DNA of 64,000 nt from Desulfosporosinus acidiphilus SJ4 (lineage in GTDB: Bacteria > Bacillota > Desulfitobacteriia > Desulfitobacteriales > Desulfitobacteriaceae). Shown in pieces: positions 7,620 through 16,494 of this stretch (position 1 is the first letter of the stretch; the number at the start of each line of letters is the position of its first letter). The stretch is taken from contig NC_018068.1 of the NCBI RefSeq assembly GCF_000255115.2, positions 3,319,977 to 3,383,976 of the forward strand, given 5' to 3'. The translations under genes were made by a program, and so were the position numbers. The notes below the pieces were generated by a model. It ran no database searches and had not been told where the DNA came from. It was given only the letters and a program-made list of their open reading frames with translations.

Positions 7620-9195
7620 TCCTGTCCCTCCCCTTGATGGGCACTGAGATGTACCATGAGGTCCCCTTTTCAACCTCAAACCGAATTGTACCCCTAGCGT
7701 CATCGATAATTTTCTTCACAATATACATACCATAACCTCGTTGTCCGGATTTGCTTGACATGCCTAGGTTGTAGATGTATGGCTGAACAGCTTCAGGAAT
7801 ACCTGAACCGTTGTCCGAAACGGTAATATTGAGAAAGTCGTCTTCCTCATCAAGCTTTACATAAATTTCTCCGCTGCCATCACTCTTAACTGCATCAAAT
7901 GAATTCTCAATCAGATTTCCAAGTACGGAACACAGATCATCGGCAGTCATTGCTTGAGGGAGTTCAGACAGGTTGGAATTGGGGTCGATTTTCAGCTTTA
8001 TCCTAGACTCTTCCGCTTTGTTGTATTTGGCAAAGAGCAGGGCTGACACAGAAACATTTTTTATCTTTCTGGTCAAAATGCCGTTAATATTGTTTCTTGC
8101 TTTCGCCGTGCTCGAAATATAGTCGACGGCTTCATCGTACTCTTCCATCTGAATCAAGGCAGAAATCGTGTGCAATTTATTCATAAACTCATGATTCTGC
8201 GCCCTTAGCGACCAGGCCATTTTCCTAATACCTGTAAGCTCTTCAGCCATCTTTTTCACTGCTGTCAGATCACGAAAATTGATTACGGCACCCATGACTC
8301 TGTTTTTTTCGTCTACGAGAGGACTATATTTGCACACGATCGTAAGTCCCGGTTTTATTCTGATTTCCACATCCTCCAGTAACTGACCAAGGGACAAAGG
8401 ACCCTGCTTTTCGTCTATAAAGATGAATTCAAAGACGTTCTTTCCTTTGTCGCTTTCGTTAAGGTCCAAGATGTTAGCTGCTTCTTTGTTATATAAAGCG
8501 ATTTTTCCCTTGTCATCGACAGCGACAATTCCTTCTTTTACATTTTCCAAGACAACTTCCCTCTCCTTGAGTGCTAAAGCAATCTCTTCCGGTTCCATCC
8601 CGTAGATAGTGTTCTTAATACTCAACGACAGGAAAGTTGCACCCATTCCTCCGAGAAAAAGACCAAGGATTATGAACGGCAAAAAACTCAGCAGCGCTTT
8701 GTACACATCTGAGTTAAGTTCTGTCAATAAGATACCGACAGACACGGCACCTATTTGCTGCCCGTTTTTATAAATTGGGGCAAAGGCCCGTAACGATATG
8801 CCCAACGTTCCATGAGCCTCAGAAACATATTCTTGTCCGGATATCAAGACTCTTTTTTCGTCTCCGCCTTGAAATTTCTCTCCAATTCTTGTTTCTACCG
8901 GGTGAGAATAGCGGATTCCTTTCATATTCATGACAACGATGAAGGCAACTCCGGTTTTTGACCGGATCGATTCAATCTGCTCATTAAATGCGTTTTCTGT
9001 TAAAGTGCTCTTCCCGCCTAGGAAGTCCTGAACTTCTGAAAAATTAGCCACTGAATTGGCAACATTTAAGAGGCTCTTACTAACCTGGTTTTTTACAAGA
9101 CTTTTCATTTGATAGACAGATAAAAACACGATGCTTCCAATAGAGACAGATAAGATGATGAGAAAATAAATGCTTATTTTACGTTGAAGACGCAT
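7612..9195 (-). CDS. Sensor histidine kinase, CitA/DcuS family
   Basis: 527 residues from the ATG at 9193-9195 (GGAGG 7 bp upstream). Layout: a transmembrane helix near residues 8-28, an extracellular sensor domain to about 160 (the PAS-like/sCACHE fold of CitA and DcuS), a second membrane helix near 168-190, a cytoplasmic PAS domain at about 215-315, then the SpoOB-type histidine box with RAQNHEFMNKLH (His near 335) and an ATPase domain with NLIENSFDA (N box), DNGSGIP (G1) and GQRGYGMYIV (G2). All catalytic motifs are intact. It senses an extracellular small molecule, likely a di- or tricarboxylate, and phosphorylates the overlapping response regulator. Confidence 0.9.
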   Translation of the reverse strand: MRLQRKISIYFLIILSVSIGSIVFLSVYQMKSLVKNQVSKSLLNVANSVANFSEVQDFLGGKSTLTENAFNEQIESIRSKTGVAFIVVMNMKGIRYSHPVETRIGEKFQGGDEKRVLISGQEYVSEAHGTLGISLRAFAPIYKNGQQIGAVSVGILLTELNSDVYKALLSFLPFIILGLFLGGMGATFLSLSIKNTIYGMEPEEIALALKEREVVLENVKEGIVAVDDKGKIALYNKEAANILDLNESDKGKNVFEFIFIDEKQGPLSLGQLLEDVEIRIKPGLTIVCKYSPLVDEKNRVMGAVINFRDLTAVKKMAEELTGIRKMAWSLRAQNHEFMNKLHTISALIQMEEYDEAVDYISSTAKARNNINGILTRKIKNVSVSALLFAKYNKAEESRIKLKIDPNSNLSELPQAMTADDLCSVLGNLIENSFDAVKSDGSGEIYVKLDEEDDFLNITVSDNGSGIPEAVQPYIYNLGMSSKSGQRGYGMYIVKKIIDDARGTIRFEVEKGTSWYISVPIKGRDRNV

Positions 9196-9274
9196 TAAGT
9201 ATCCTCCATAGGAAATTTCTTTAGACAAAGAAAGTATGCCTCAGAGCAGTCGACAGGAAAGAGTTATGCGTCAA

Positions 9275-9560
9275 TTATATCACTTTCTGAGCTCCCATAT
9301 ACCAAGGGAATTTTTGAGCCAACAATCCTACAGGTCCGCAGCCTAATACAATCACTGTATCTCCATGTTTAACACCGGCATTTTCTACGCTCCAAAAAGC
9401 AGTTGTCATGGCATTAGCGAGCAAGACTAAATTCTTATCGTCCACCTCACTGTTCTCGGGGATTTTAAAAGGTGTAAAGTTGCCATAAGGAACCCTCATA
9501 TATTCAGCCTGACCGAATGCCGGAACCCAATTCTCTAAGATCAACACCACAACCCAAAAA
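9275..9560 (-). pseudogene. Zinc alcohol dehydrogenase fragment
   Basis: A stretch of about 95 codons matches the middle of a zinc-dependent alcohol dehydrogenase: GQAEYMRVPYG, then ANAMTTAFWSVENAGVKHGD and the dinucleotide-binding start VIVLGCGPVGLLAQ. The N-terminal catalytic zinc region and everything after the first Rossmann strand are missing; the frame stops at QKVI. No start codon or ribosome site fits. It is best read as a relic left by deletion. The 5' part of the open frame (to 9703) is unrelated and overlaps the next gene. Confidence 0.7.
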
Positions 9561-9661
9561 ATCTTCCCTCTGGTTAATGGTGTCCATACAATTTCTTTAT
9601 TTTGAGTATTAAAAGGTCTATTTGTCCGCAAAATATCGTAGTTATGGTATGGGGGGATGGA

Positions 9662-10411
9662 ATGCAGAGTATTCAAGTTGATCTGGAAATACTTTATGTT
9701 CAAAAGATTTATTTTTTTATGTTCCTCATGACTTTGACGCTATTGAGCTTTGCCGTCACGATCTGGGCATTTGGAATTAAAGTTGCTCTGATTGTGCTTA
9801 TCATTGGCCTTATCACATCATACATTGCCATGATAAAAAAACAATCGTTTTCTCCCCCCGAGAAAAAAATTACTGCACAACGAATGGCTCGTGCTATTGC
9901 CCAAGACGCCAGCCCAATATCCCTATCTCGTTTTGCCAGCCAGCTCTATTACTATTTTCATAAACCATCTCAGGCAATTTCACTGCTGGAAAAATTCCTC
10001 TCATCTCATGATCCTTTACTCTGTACTACCTTATGCGATATTCTTCTTAAAGAAGGAAAACCCGCCCAAGCCCTCTATATCATCAGAGATAACCCCTATA
10101 CGCTTTTGAATCCACTTTTATTGGCAACTCAAGGAATTGCCCTTCTCAAGCTTGGTAAAATCTCCGAATCAATTTTAGTCTTTGAACGGAGCTTGCACAT
10201 TGCCAAGACAAGGGGATTCCCCAGCAATGGTTCAGCCTGGATTACCCAAAAACTTCTGTCTTTAGGTTATATAGCCCGTATTCATCATACTTTAGGTGAT
10301 TGCTACTTTATGATGAAAAATCTCAAAAAGGCGAAATTTCATTACCTATCAGGCAATCTTTTATTATTTGATGTTTCACTTTGGCGTAATTATCCATCTA
10401 ACTCTATATAA
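9662..10411 (+). CDS. Membrane-anchored TPR-like protein, unknown function
   Basis: 249 residues from the ATG at 9662 (GGGGGGATGG just upstream). Two hydrophobic segments near residues 17-58 form a membrane anchor. The cytoplasmic remainder is helical, with several 34-residue-like repeats (for example ALYIIRDNPYTLLNPLLLATQGIALLKLG, partly quoted: ALYIIRDNPY, GIALLKLGKISESILVFERS and LGDCYFMMKNLKKAKFHYL) typical of tetratricopeptide folds. TPR domains bind proteins; no partner can be named. It is one of the few rightward genes in the window. The specific role is unknown. Confidence 0.6.
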   Translation: MQSIQVDLEILYVQKIYFFMFLMTLTLLSFAVTIWAFGIKVALIVLIIGLITSYIAMIKKQSFSPPEKKITAQRMARAIAQDASPISLSRFASQLYYYFHKPSQAISLLEKFLSSHDPLLCTTLCDILLKEGKPAQALYIIRDNPYTLLNPLLLATQGIALLKLGKISESILVFERSLHIAKTRGFPSNGSAWITQKLLSLGYIARIHHTLGDCYFMMKNLKKAKFHYLSGNLLLFDVSLWRNYPSNSI

Positions 10412-10585
10412 TTCTACGTAAAACTACAATAATTCTTGTTAGTTCTTCTTTCTTTCTATATTAATTTATCTATCTGGCACCCAATTACAACATAATTTTT
10501 AAAGATATTATTTTATAATAAATTTGACTGGAAGGATTATGCAAATTAAGACAATAGCATACTGTTTTCGAATGGAGGGTGAAAA

Positions 10586-10750
10586 ATGCTGTCAACTCAT
10601 AAGGATGAGATTCTAGGATTTATACGAGAATTCGAAATATCTTCACGCGAATATCTAAAATCTAAAGGATTAAGCGAAAATGAGATGACTAACGCCTACC
10701 TGGAACTTCAGTGGGATTTTCTTCATACTATTCTTAAGCAGCAATCTTAA
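10586..10750 (+). CDS. Small hypothetical protein (54 aa)
   Basis: A short ORF with a strong ribosome site (GGAGGGTG, 5 bp before the ATG) encoding MLSTHKDEILGFIREFEISS.. and ending KQQS. It is predicted to be mostly helical and charged. It resembles small Spo0E-like or DUF-type regulators in size but lacks the SxxxD signature of Spo0E phosphatases, so that name is not given. It sits between the TPR gene and a repeat copy. Confidence 0.55.
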   Translation: MLSTHKDEILGFIREFEISSREYLKSKGLSENEMTNAYLELQWDFLHTILKQQS

Positions 10751-10830
10751 TAAATAATCGTTAATAACCGTTAGTTATCGAACATGAAGTTATTGACTGA
10801 AATTGACTTAGAAAAACCTTTGATATTTAA

Positions 10831-10926
10831 AGAAAACGCGGCAGGCGCCAGAAAGCACTGGCTTCGCACATATTAGTCCTTCTGGCAGTATACAACCAAA
10901 CGTTAAACTTTCTGATAGCACAAAAA
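10831..10926 (+). repeat. Interspersed multi-hairpin repeat, copy 3 (diverged)
   Basis: Starts AAGAAAAC, lacks the first GC-rich inverted repeat, and keeps diverged versions of the later blocks (GCACTGGCTTCGCACATATTAG, CTTCTGGCAGTATACAACC, AAACTTTCTGATAG). It ends in CAAAAAA, which is the T-run of the GNAT gene terminator when read leftward. Confidence 0.75.
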
Positions 10927-10965
10927 ATCCATCGTCCCAGTTGGAAAACTAGACGATGGATTTTC
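10923..10965 (-). terminator. Terminator of GNAT gene
   Basis: A perfect 10-bp stem ATCCATCGTC/GACGATGGAT with A-run and T-run flanks lies 64 bp after the GNAT stop; it may work on both strands. Confidence 0.8.
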
Positions 10966-11028
10966 GCATACTATCTTCAGACATTAAAGACATCAAGAAC
11001 ACCTAATAACTGTATTACTAACCAATAA

Positions 11029-11481
11029 CTATATTATTCGACTGACAGCTATTTCATCACAGTTTGGAAATTTAATGCAATTAATGCATTCTGTCCAAAC
11101 TTTTTGCGGCATCTGATCTTTACTTACCTCTTCATATCCACAAAATTTAAAGAATTCAGGCTGATAGGTCAAAGCGAACAGTCTTGAACACCCCAGTTCT
11201 TTAGCCTCTTCCTCAATTGCTTTGACGATTTTAGTCCCTATACCTTGTCTCCTGTGATTATCAGAAACGGCTAATGCTCTAATTTCAGCTAAGTCACTCC
11301 ATAAAATATGGAGTGAAGCAACTCCTATTAGTTTTCCATCTTCTTCTGCCAACATAAATTCGCGAATATTTTCGAAGAGCATATTCCTCGATCGCGGAAG
11401 CATCAGACCTTGTTCTGCATTATTATTAATCAGTGACATCATCTCTTCCACATCGGCTATTTTGGCCTTACGCAATTTCAT
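11029..11481 (-). CDS. GNAT acetyltransferase, ArgA-like short form
   Basis: 150 residues with the acetyl-CoA binding motif RRQGIG near residue 80 (VSDNHRRQGIGTKIV) and the usual GNAT strand order. The tail WTECINCIKFPNCDEIAV carries a CxxC..C pattern found in clostridial short ArgA-type enzymes, which acetylate glutamate in arginine synthesis. No arginine genes are nearby, so GNAT acetyltransferase is the safe call and N-acetylglutamate synthase only a candidate. It is monocistronic, with its own terminator and a clear ATG. Confidence 0.75.
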   Translation of the reverse strand: MKLRKAKIADVEEMMSLINNNAEQGLMLPRSRNMLFENIREFMLAEEDGKLIGVASLHILWSDLAEIRALAVSDNHRRQGIGTKIVKAIEEEAKELGCSRLFALTYQPEFFKFCGYEEVSKDQMPQKVWTECINCIKFPNCDEIAVSRII

Positions 11482-11748
11482 GATCGTTTCTCCTTTCCCT
11501 TTGCATAATTATACAACAAATATTATATATTTTCATCCAATAAATTTATACAACCAAGCCGCTTCTCGTCAGCTATTAACATCTATTTCGCCTACATCTG
11601 AATAGCTTAAAATATCTAGATTGTGCCTTTAGAGTATCAATTCATTAAAATATTAAATTCAATGAATATATCCCCTTTTTTTTACAATTTTCTACCAGCA
11701 AATTATGATACACTATTCCAGGGTTTATTGTTGAATCCGGAAGGAGAT

Positions 11749-12855
11749 ATGACTGTGTTTTCCCTTAAATTCCTCACATTCCATCGCCAAGGTGCCTTAA
11801 TCATATTGTCTCTTCTTCTTATCACCAATGTATTAGTAATTTCTTTCACTCATCTCAGCCTTTTTTTCGATCTACTGCTTGTCCTACTTCCATATACAGT
11901 CCTCATAATTTGGTTCAAGCTCTTGTCTTCTTCCTGGGGAAGGGCTTGGATAGCAACAATAACCTTTCTCTTGTTTTTAACGATAGGATATAATAAATTT
12001 CCGTCACTCAAAATCTATCTTATTCATGTAATCTTTTTTATCCTCTTATTAGGTACAATGTACTTATTTGACCGCAGTCAGCTTCGTCTTAAACTTCTCC
12101 ACCAACGCCATATCAAAGCAATTCGAGCTCTACTCCATCAAAAGCCATCAATCATCCCTACCATCGACTTTACACGGGAAGCAATCATGATTCTTGATAA
12201 TTCTGGGACAATTCTCGAATCTAACCATCTTGCAAACCACCTTTTAATGCTCTCCGAATCAGCCATAGTCGGCAAAAATATTTCAGACATACTAGGAATT
12301 CTCCCCAATATTCAGTTAGCGAATTCCCCTGAGTATGGAGAATTCACCTGGAAAGCCTCCTCAGAAAACCCTATGCATTTACGCTATCGTACTCAACCTT
12401 TGCTCGATCATAACAAACCCTATGGATTACTTCTAACTCTTTGCGATATCAGCGAAGAAAAAATACGCTCAGAAGCCTTTGTGCAATTTGCTAAACTTTC
12501 AATAATCAATCAAGTCTCCGCAGGATTAGCCCATGAAATTCGCAACCCCCTGACGACAATCAAGGGGTTCATGCAATTAATTAAACCCGAAGAATGGCCT
12601 GAATCTTTTCGACCTTATCAAGAGCTAATACTTGACGAAATTCAGTCCATTGATCAGATTCTTAATAAATTCATATTGATTACAAGTCCTTCAGCCCCGC
12701 AAATGAGTGAGATAAACCTAATTGAAACTCTCAATTCCATATTACAAGCCAATGAACCATTCTGTCAAAATCGGAGAATTTCAGTCTTTCTTGATTCCGA
12801 TTTTGATCCTGTTTATGTATTAGGTGATCGTGAACAGCTTTCGGAAGCATTTCTC
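11749..12855 (+). pseudogene. Orphan membrane sensor kinase, 5' part (split by IS110)
   Basis: The first 369 codons of a sensor kinase from the ATG at 11749 (AAGGAG site; a longer frame exists upstream without one). The N-terminus has about five hydrophobic helices (residues 15-150), then a PAS domain (ILDNSGTILESNHLANHLL) and the phospho-acceptor box GLAHEIRNPLTTIKGFMQL. This box sequence is typical of KinA-E sporulation kinases and NtrB-like sensors. The frame ends two codons into the insertion (SSYN stop). Joining at the CT core restores the frame into the ATPase part at 14889, giving about 473 residues. No response regulator is adjacent, so the kinase is an orphan. A Spo0A-phosphorelay role is a guess. 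Confidence 0.8.
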
Positions 12856-13494
12856 TCCTCGTATAATTAATTTAGTTCCTGCCCCACGAGTCCAAAAAAC
12901 TAATGGAACGTGGGGTATTTAAATGACCAAAGAAAACTGGAAATTCGGTTGGTTGGTCATCATCAACAAGATGCGCGCAGAATAACGCATACCCCATGCA
13001 GTCGTCGTGCCTGTGGGCAGTGTGGACAAGTCAACCCCAAAGCACACTTCAAATTCGACTTGTCCAAAGCCTGAGGGAAAGCTCTTTTAAGACAGACCCA
13101 TAAGGGCTTTTCCATAGGCTGGCACTGTCCACAGGCTCAGGATAAGGATAAGGAATACCTGAGTAATGATTCCTTAAGTCGTTCTTTGATAACAAAAAAG
13201 TATTTAAGTTTGTTGGGGTTTCAGGCAAAATGATACCGTGAGGTTCGTTCTGGTAAGGCCTTTCACTCCTTGAGGCTATGACCTCTTATTAAGTCTGACT
13301 GCCAGCCCACAATTTGAACTTTTAACTCGAAGGTTGCACAGCTTAAAGGGAACCCCTCCGATGGTAGCAGATCGGCTGGATCCGAGGTCTTTTTAAGACA
13401 AGTGCTGATTCGGCGAGGTTGTTGACCTGTTGTGGTGCCTGGTCCCAACGTTAATCTTACAAATTCTTCGACTCGGAAAGAGAGGTGATTTTAC
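12856..13494 (+). ncRNA. IS110 5' non-coding end; candidate bridge RNA locus
   Basis: 639 bp before the transposase contain no convincing ORF but are almost identical in both copies, including hairpins such as CCCCACG/CGTGGGG near 12889-12916. In studied IS110 elements a bridge RNA encoded at the left end pairs with donor and target DNA around a shared CT core. The presence of CT at all four junctions fits that model. The RNA itself and its loops are not demonstrated here. Confidence 0.35.
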
Positions 13495-14736
13495 TTGAGT
13501 TTATTTGTCGGTATAGATGTGAGTTCCAACGATTTTAAAGTGCGAATCTTAGATGAGCGTGGTAATGAACCTGTTAAAAGGCTAAGGGTTTTGAATGATC
13601 AGCCTGGTTGTGAGCAAGTTGCCCGATATCTCTCTGAAGCCTGTAATAAAGAAAATGAGGATCGGCTGGTTATTGGTTTAGAGGCCACTTCCGTATACAG
13701 TTGGCCGTTACAAATGTTCTTAGCGGAAGACCATTGTTTAGCACCTTTACAACCCCAAATTTATTCCTTTAACCCCAAGGTCGTTGCTAATTTCAAAAAG
13801 GCTTATGTGGACCTTCCGAAGAACGACTGGATTGATGCCTGGGTCATTGCCGAACGTTTACGCTTCGGCCGGCTTCCGGAGGGCTCTCAGGTCGATTTCC
13901 GCTACTTACCGTTACAGCGACTCACTCGCTTTCGTTGTCATCTGATCGAGATGATCTCCAGAGAGAAGAATTATTTCCTCACGAACTTGTTCTTAAAGTT
14001 TAGCACTCTTGCCCAAGGTACGGTTTTTAGTAATACTTTCAGCGCTACTTCTGAATCCTTGACACTTGAGTTTTTTTCTCCAGAAGAGGTTGCGGCTCGA
14101 CCGCTTGATGAACTGATTGATTTCCTCATGGAGAAAGGAAGAAGTCATTTCGAGGATCCGGAATCCAAAGCCAGAGAGTTGAAGGAAGCCGCTCGCAAGG
14201 CCCATCGACTACGTGGAAGCCTATTGCAACCAATTAACCTTATCCTGGCCACGAGCATCGAAACCATCCACGCTTTGGAGAAGCAGGTAAAGAAAATCGA
14301 TAAGGCGATCGAAGCTGAAATCAGGCATTTCCCTAATACGCTCATTACCATTCCCGGTATTGGCCCTGTGCTTTCAGCTGGTATTATTGCTGAGATTGGA
14401 GACATCCGCCGTTTTCCGAATGAAGGAGCCTTAGCAAAGTTTATTGGGCTAACCTGGCGTTCTCACCAGTCCGGTGATTTTACAGCCGATGACACGCCCT
14501 TAACTCGAACTGGCAACACCTACTTGCGAAGTTATATCATCCAGGCTGCTAACCTAGTACGCCAAAAAGAGCCGGAGTACAAAGCCTTCTACCAACGTAA
14601 ATTCTCGGAAAGTAAGACTCACCATCATCGCCGTGCTCTCGTGCTTACTGCACGCAAACTCGTCCGTATGGTTGATGCTCTGCTACGCAGCAACCAAATC
14701 TATATGCCACATGGCAATAGGGGGATTGCAAACTAG
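13495..14736 (+). CDS. IS110-family transposase (DEDD), copy 1
   Basis: 413 residues, TTG start with AGAGAGGTG upstream. The N-terminal RuvC-like DEDD domain shows GIDVSSNDF (D8), GLEATSVY (E63) and KNDWIDAWVIAE (D111, D114). The C-terminal Transposase_20 domain shows TIPGIGPVLSAGIIAEIGD and FPNEGALAKFIGLTW, with TRTGNTYLRSYIIQAA behind it. Both domains are complete, so the enzyme is probably active. It differs from copy 2 at only four residues seen (N12S, an A/V, an S/A and an A/T), so the transposition was recent. Confidence 0.95.
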   Translation: MSLFVGIDVSSNDFKVRILDERGNEPVKRLRVLNDQPGCEQVARYLSEACNKENEDRLVIGLEATSVYSWPLQMFLAEDHCLAPLQPQIYSFNPKVVANFKKAYVDLPKNDWIDAWVIAERLRFGRLPEGSQVDFRYLPLQRLTRFRCHLIEMISREKNYFLTNLFLKFSTLAQGTVFSNTFSATSESLTLEFFSPEEVAARPLDELIDFLMEKGRSHFEDPESKARELKEAARKAHRLRGSLLQPINLILATSIETIHALEKQVKKIDKAIEAEIRHFPNTLITIPGIGPVLSAGIIAEIGDIRRFPNEGALAKFIGLTWRSHQSGDFTADDTPLTRTGNTYLRSYIIQAANLVRQKEPEYKAFYQRKFSESKTHHHRRALVLTARKLVRMVDALLRSNQIYMPHGNRGIAN

Positions 14737-14888
14737 GCACGAACTAAGAGAATTGAAGTCCCATTTTTGTAACTTATTCCCATTCAATTTTAGGAATAAG
14801 AGGGCTTTCTATTGCCTTTTTTTGCCAACGGATAACTAACTTACCGAAAATTTGACTCACTTAGGGTCTTGACATATTACCGAAGGAC

Positions 14889-15203
14889 TTATTAAATAAT
14901 GCCATTGAGGCTTCACCACAAGAAGGAAAAGTAATTATTCGACTTAGCCGTAATGATCAATACATTCGCATCAGCTTTATTGATTACGGGCATGGTATCC
15001 CTGAAAATTTACGTCATCGTATACTCGACCCCTTTTTCTCAACCCAAACCGGGGGCACAGGCCTAGGTTTGACAATCGCCCAAAGAATCGTTCTCGCCCA
15101 TCATGGAAAATTACATTTTAAAGATCCTTCTCAGCATTCCGGTGCGGAAGTCATCATCGAATTGCCCCGCTATAGTAATTGTTCAAATTTTCTGACGGCG
15201 TAG
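14889..15203 (+). pseudogene. Orphan sensor kinase, 3' part (ATPase domain)
   Basis: The remaining 104 codons of the interrupted kinase. LLNNAIEAS is the N box, SFIDYGHGIPENL the G1 box and DPFFSTQTGGTGLGL the F/G2 boxes of the HATPase domain; it ends at TAG 15201-15203. Without the first part it has no start codon or ribosome site and is not expected to be made as a protein. It runs convergently into the 406-aa gene, with only 3 bp between the stop codons. Confidence 0.85.
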
Positions 15204-15206
15204 TGG

Positions 15207-16427
15207 CTAATTAAAAAGGGGTCCCCGACTATTGAGTTCATAAATCCCCTTTTCCTTCCAATTCTCCGGCAAGGTCCAAATAGGGAAATCATCGCTATTT
15301 TTAAGCCAACAATACCAACGCCGCAGCTCATCCTCCATTCCATGAGTGGTTAGCCAATGTACGCGGCCATCCCAAGCTAATAAATTTCCAAACTCATCCT
15401 TAACATTTTCCAGTAGAAAGCTGCTGTTAAGTACGCTGGATAAAATAATACTTTTAGAAGCTTTGAGCAAAGGTCTTTCAAAGATTGGGCAAACAACGCT
15501 CAGTTGACCATTCCCCTGGAAGAAATGCCACTGCTCTAATTCTAACACTGAACTTTCACTTCGTTCTTTAGGCAGCCATGGCCAAGACCACGAACTTCCC
15601 CAAAGGGATTTTAAGACACCGTCACCTTGGTGAAGCCAAAGAGAAAGCAGATCTTGGGTACGAAGATTTCTTTCGGACTCTAGTGTTTCTAAGTAATCGA
15701 GGATACAGTAAATAGTCCCGCAAAATTCACTGTTAAGAGAACCTGAGGCATCTACCCAACCCAGTTTTTGCCACTTTATACAAAGATCCTGATCTTTAAG
15801 CCACTTGACTCTGCTGCTTAATTCGAATTTCTTGCCGGTTCTTCGAACTTCAGCTATTTCAAAATTCCCCCAAAAAAAGGCAATATGTTGTGGTTTGAAT
15901 TCAGTCCTGATTCTTCGTTTGCTTAGTTCTGTAAAAAATCTATTGACAATCATTAAGTGCTGACGAGCCACAGGGTTTAAACCTTGACCCCATCGTTTCC
16001 AGTCTGGGCGTTCTTCGCCAATAGAGTACCGTTGCCGCATGTTCTGTCTTTCTTCAGGAATCAGGTACAAGCTTGGTGTAAGTTTTTCACGCCAATAGAC
16101 TGCCCTGGCGGAAATACTGCCGCCTATTTTGTTAATACTCTTTAAGAAGGCCGCCGAAAAATCAGGGGCAACATAATAAATAATTGTTTTTGCACCATTG
16201 CTCAGCCTATTGCCCCATAATACGCCAGCCAACAAAAAGTCTTCTTCTCGCAAAATTGAAGAACTTGCTACAATCCCAGCTCGAAGCGTCGTCTCTCCGC
16301 CCATAAAATAGGAATATTGAGCCGGCAGACGATTAGCCTTCTTCTTGTCTTCTGTACATTCAATCCAATTTTGTGCTATAAATACTTCCGGATGCGCTTC
16401 CCAGATAATATCCCAGGTGATTTTCAC
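15207..16427 (-). CDS. Hypothetical protein (406 aa)
   Basis: 406 residues from a GTG with GGGAGG upstream. It is Trp-rich (many WxxxW patterns such as SSWSWPWLP and DWKRWGQG), with no signal peptide or membrane helix and no motif I recognise. It is soluble and of ordinary composition for this genome. It follows the DmpA-like peptidase gene by 67 bp in the same direction, so it may belong to a tetR-peptidase-unknown operon. Function unknown; the good ribosome site and length make it a real gene. Confidence 0.6.
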   Translation of the reverse strand: MKITWDIIWEAHPEVFIAQNWIECTEDKKKANRLPAQYSYFMGGETTLRAGIVASSSILREEDFLLAGVLWGNRLSNGAKTIIYYVAPDFSAAFLKSINKIGGSISARAVYWREKLTPSLYLIPEERQNMRQRYSIGEERPDWKRWGQGLNPVARQHLMIVNRFFTELSKRRIRTEFKPQHIAFFWGNFEIAEVRRTGKKFELSSRVKWLKDQDLCIKWQKLGWVDASGSLNSEFCGTIYCILDYLETLESERNLRTQDLLSLWLHQGDGVLKSLWGSSWSWPWLPKERSESSVLELEQWHFFQGNGQLSVVCPIFERPLLKASKSIILSSVLNSSFLLENVKDEFGNLLAWDGRVHWLTTHGMEDELRRWYCWLKNSDDFPIWTLPENWKEKGIYELNSRGPLFN

Positions 16428-16494
16428 AATGAACCTCCCTTAGTTTTCTCCTTTAGCATGTTTACGTACAAAAAACGAAATTCATGACAAAACT

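Larger units (their letters stand above)
12855..14889 (+). mobile_element. IS110-family insertion sequence, copy 1
   Basis: About 2.03 kb, bounded by comparison with copy 2 (identity begins at CTCCTCG and ends at GAAGGACTT). It has one transposase gene and a long 5' non-coding region of about 640 bp. There are no obvious terminal inverted repeats, as usual for IS110 rather than DDE elements. A CT dinucleotide stands at both junctions. Deleting the sequence between the two CT positions restores an uninterrupted histidine kinase frame, which fixes the boundaries. About 6 bp (GGATAA) is duplicated internally compared with copy 2. Confidence 0.9.

Noticed and set aside
13263-14405. Leftward ORFs of 61-86 aa in the IS110 elements (also in copy 2)
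   Set aside because: They are antisense or non-coding-end shadows without start signals; conservation between copies reflects the DNA, not a protein.
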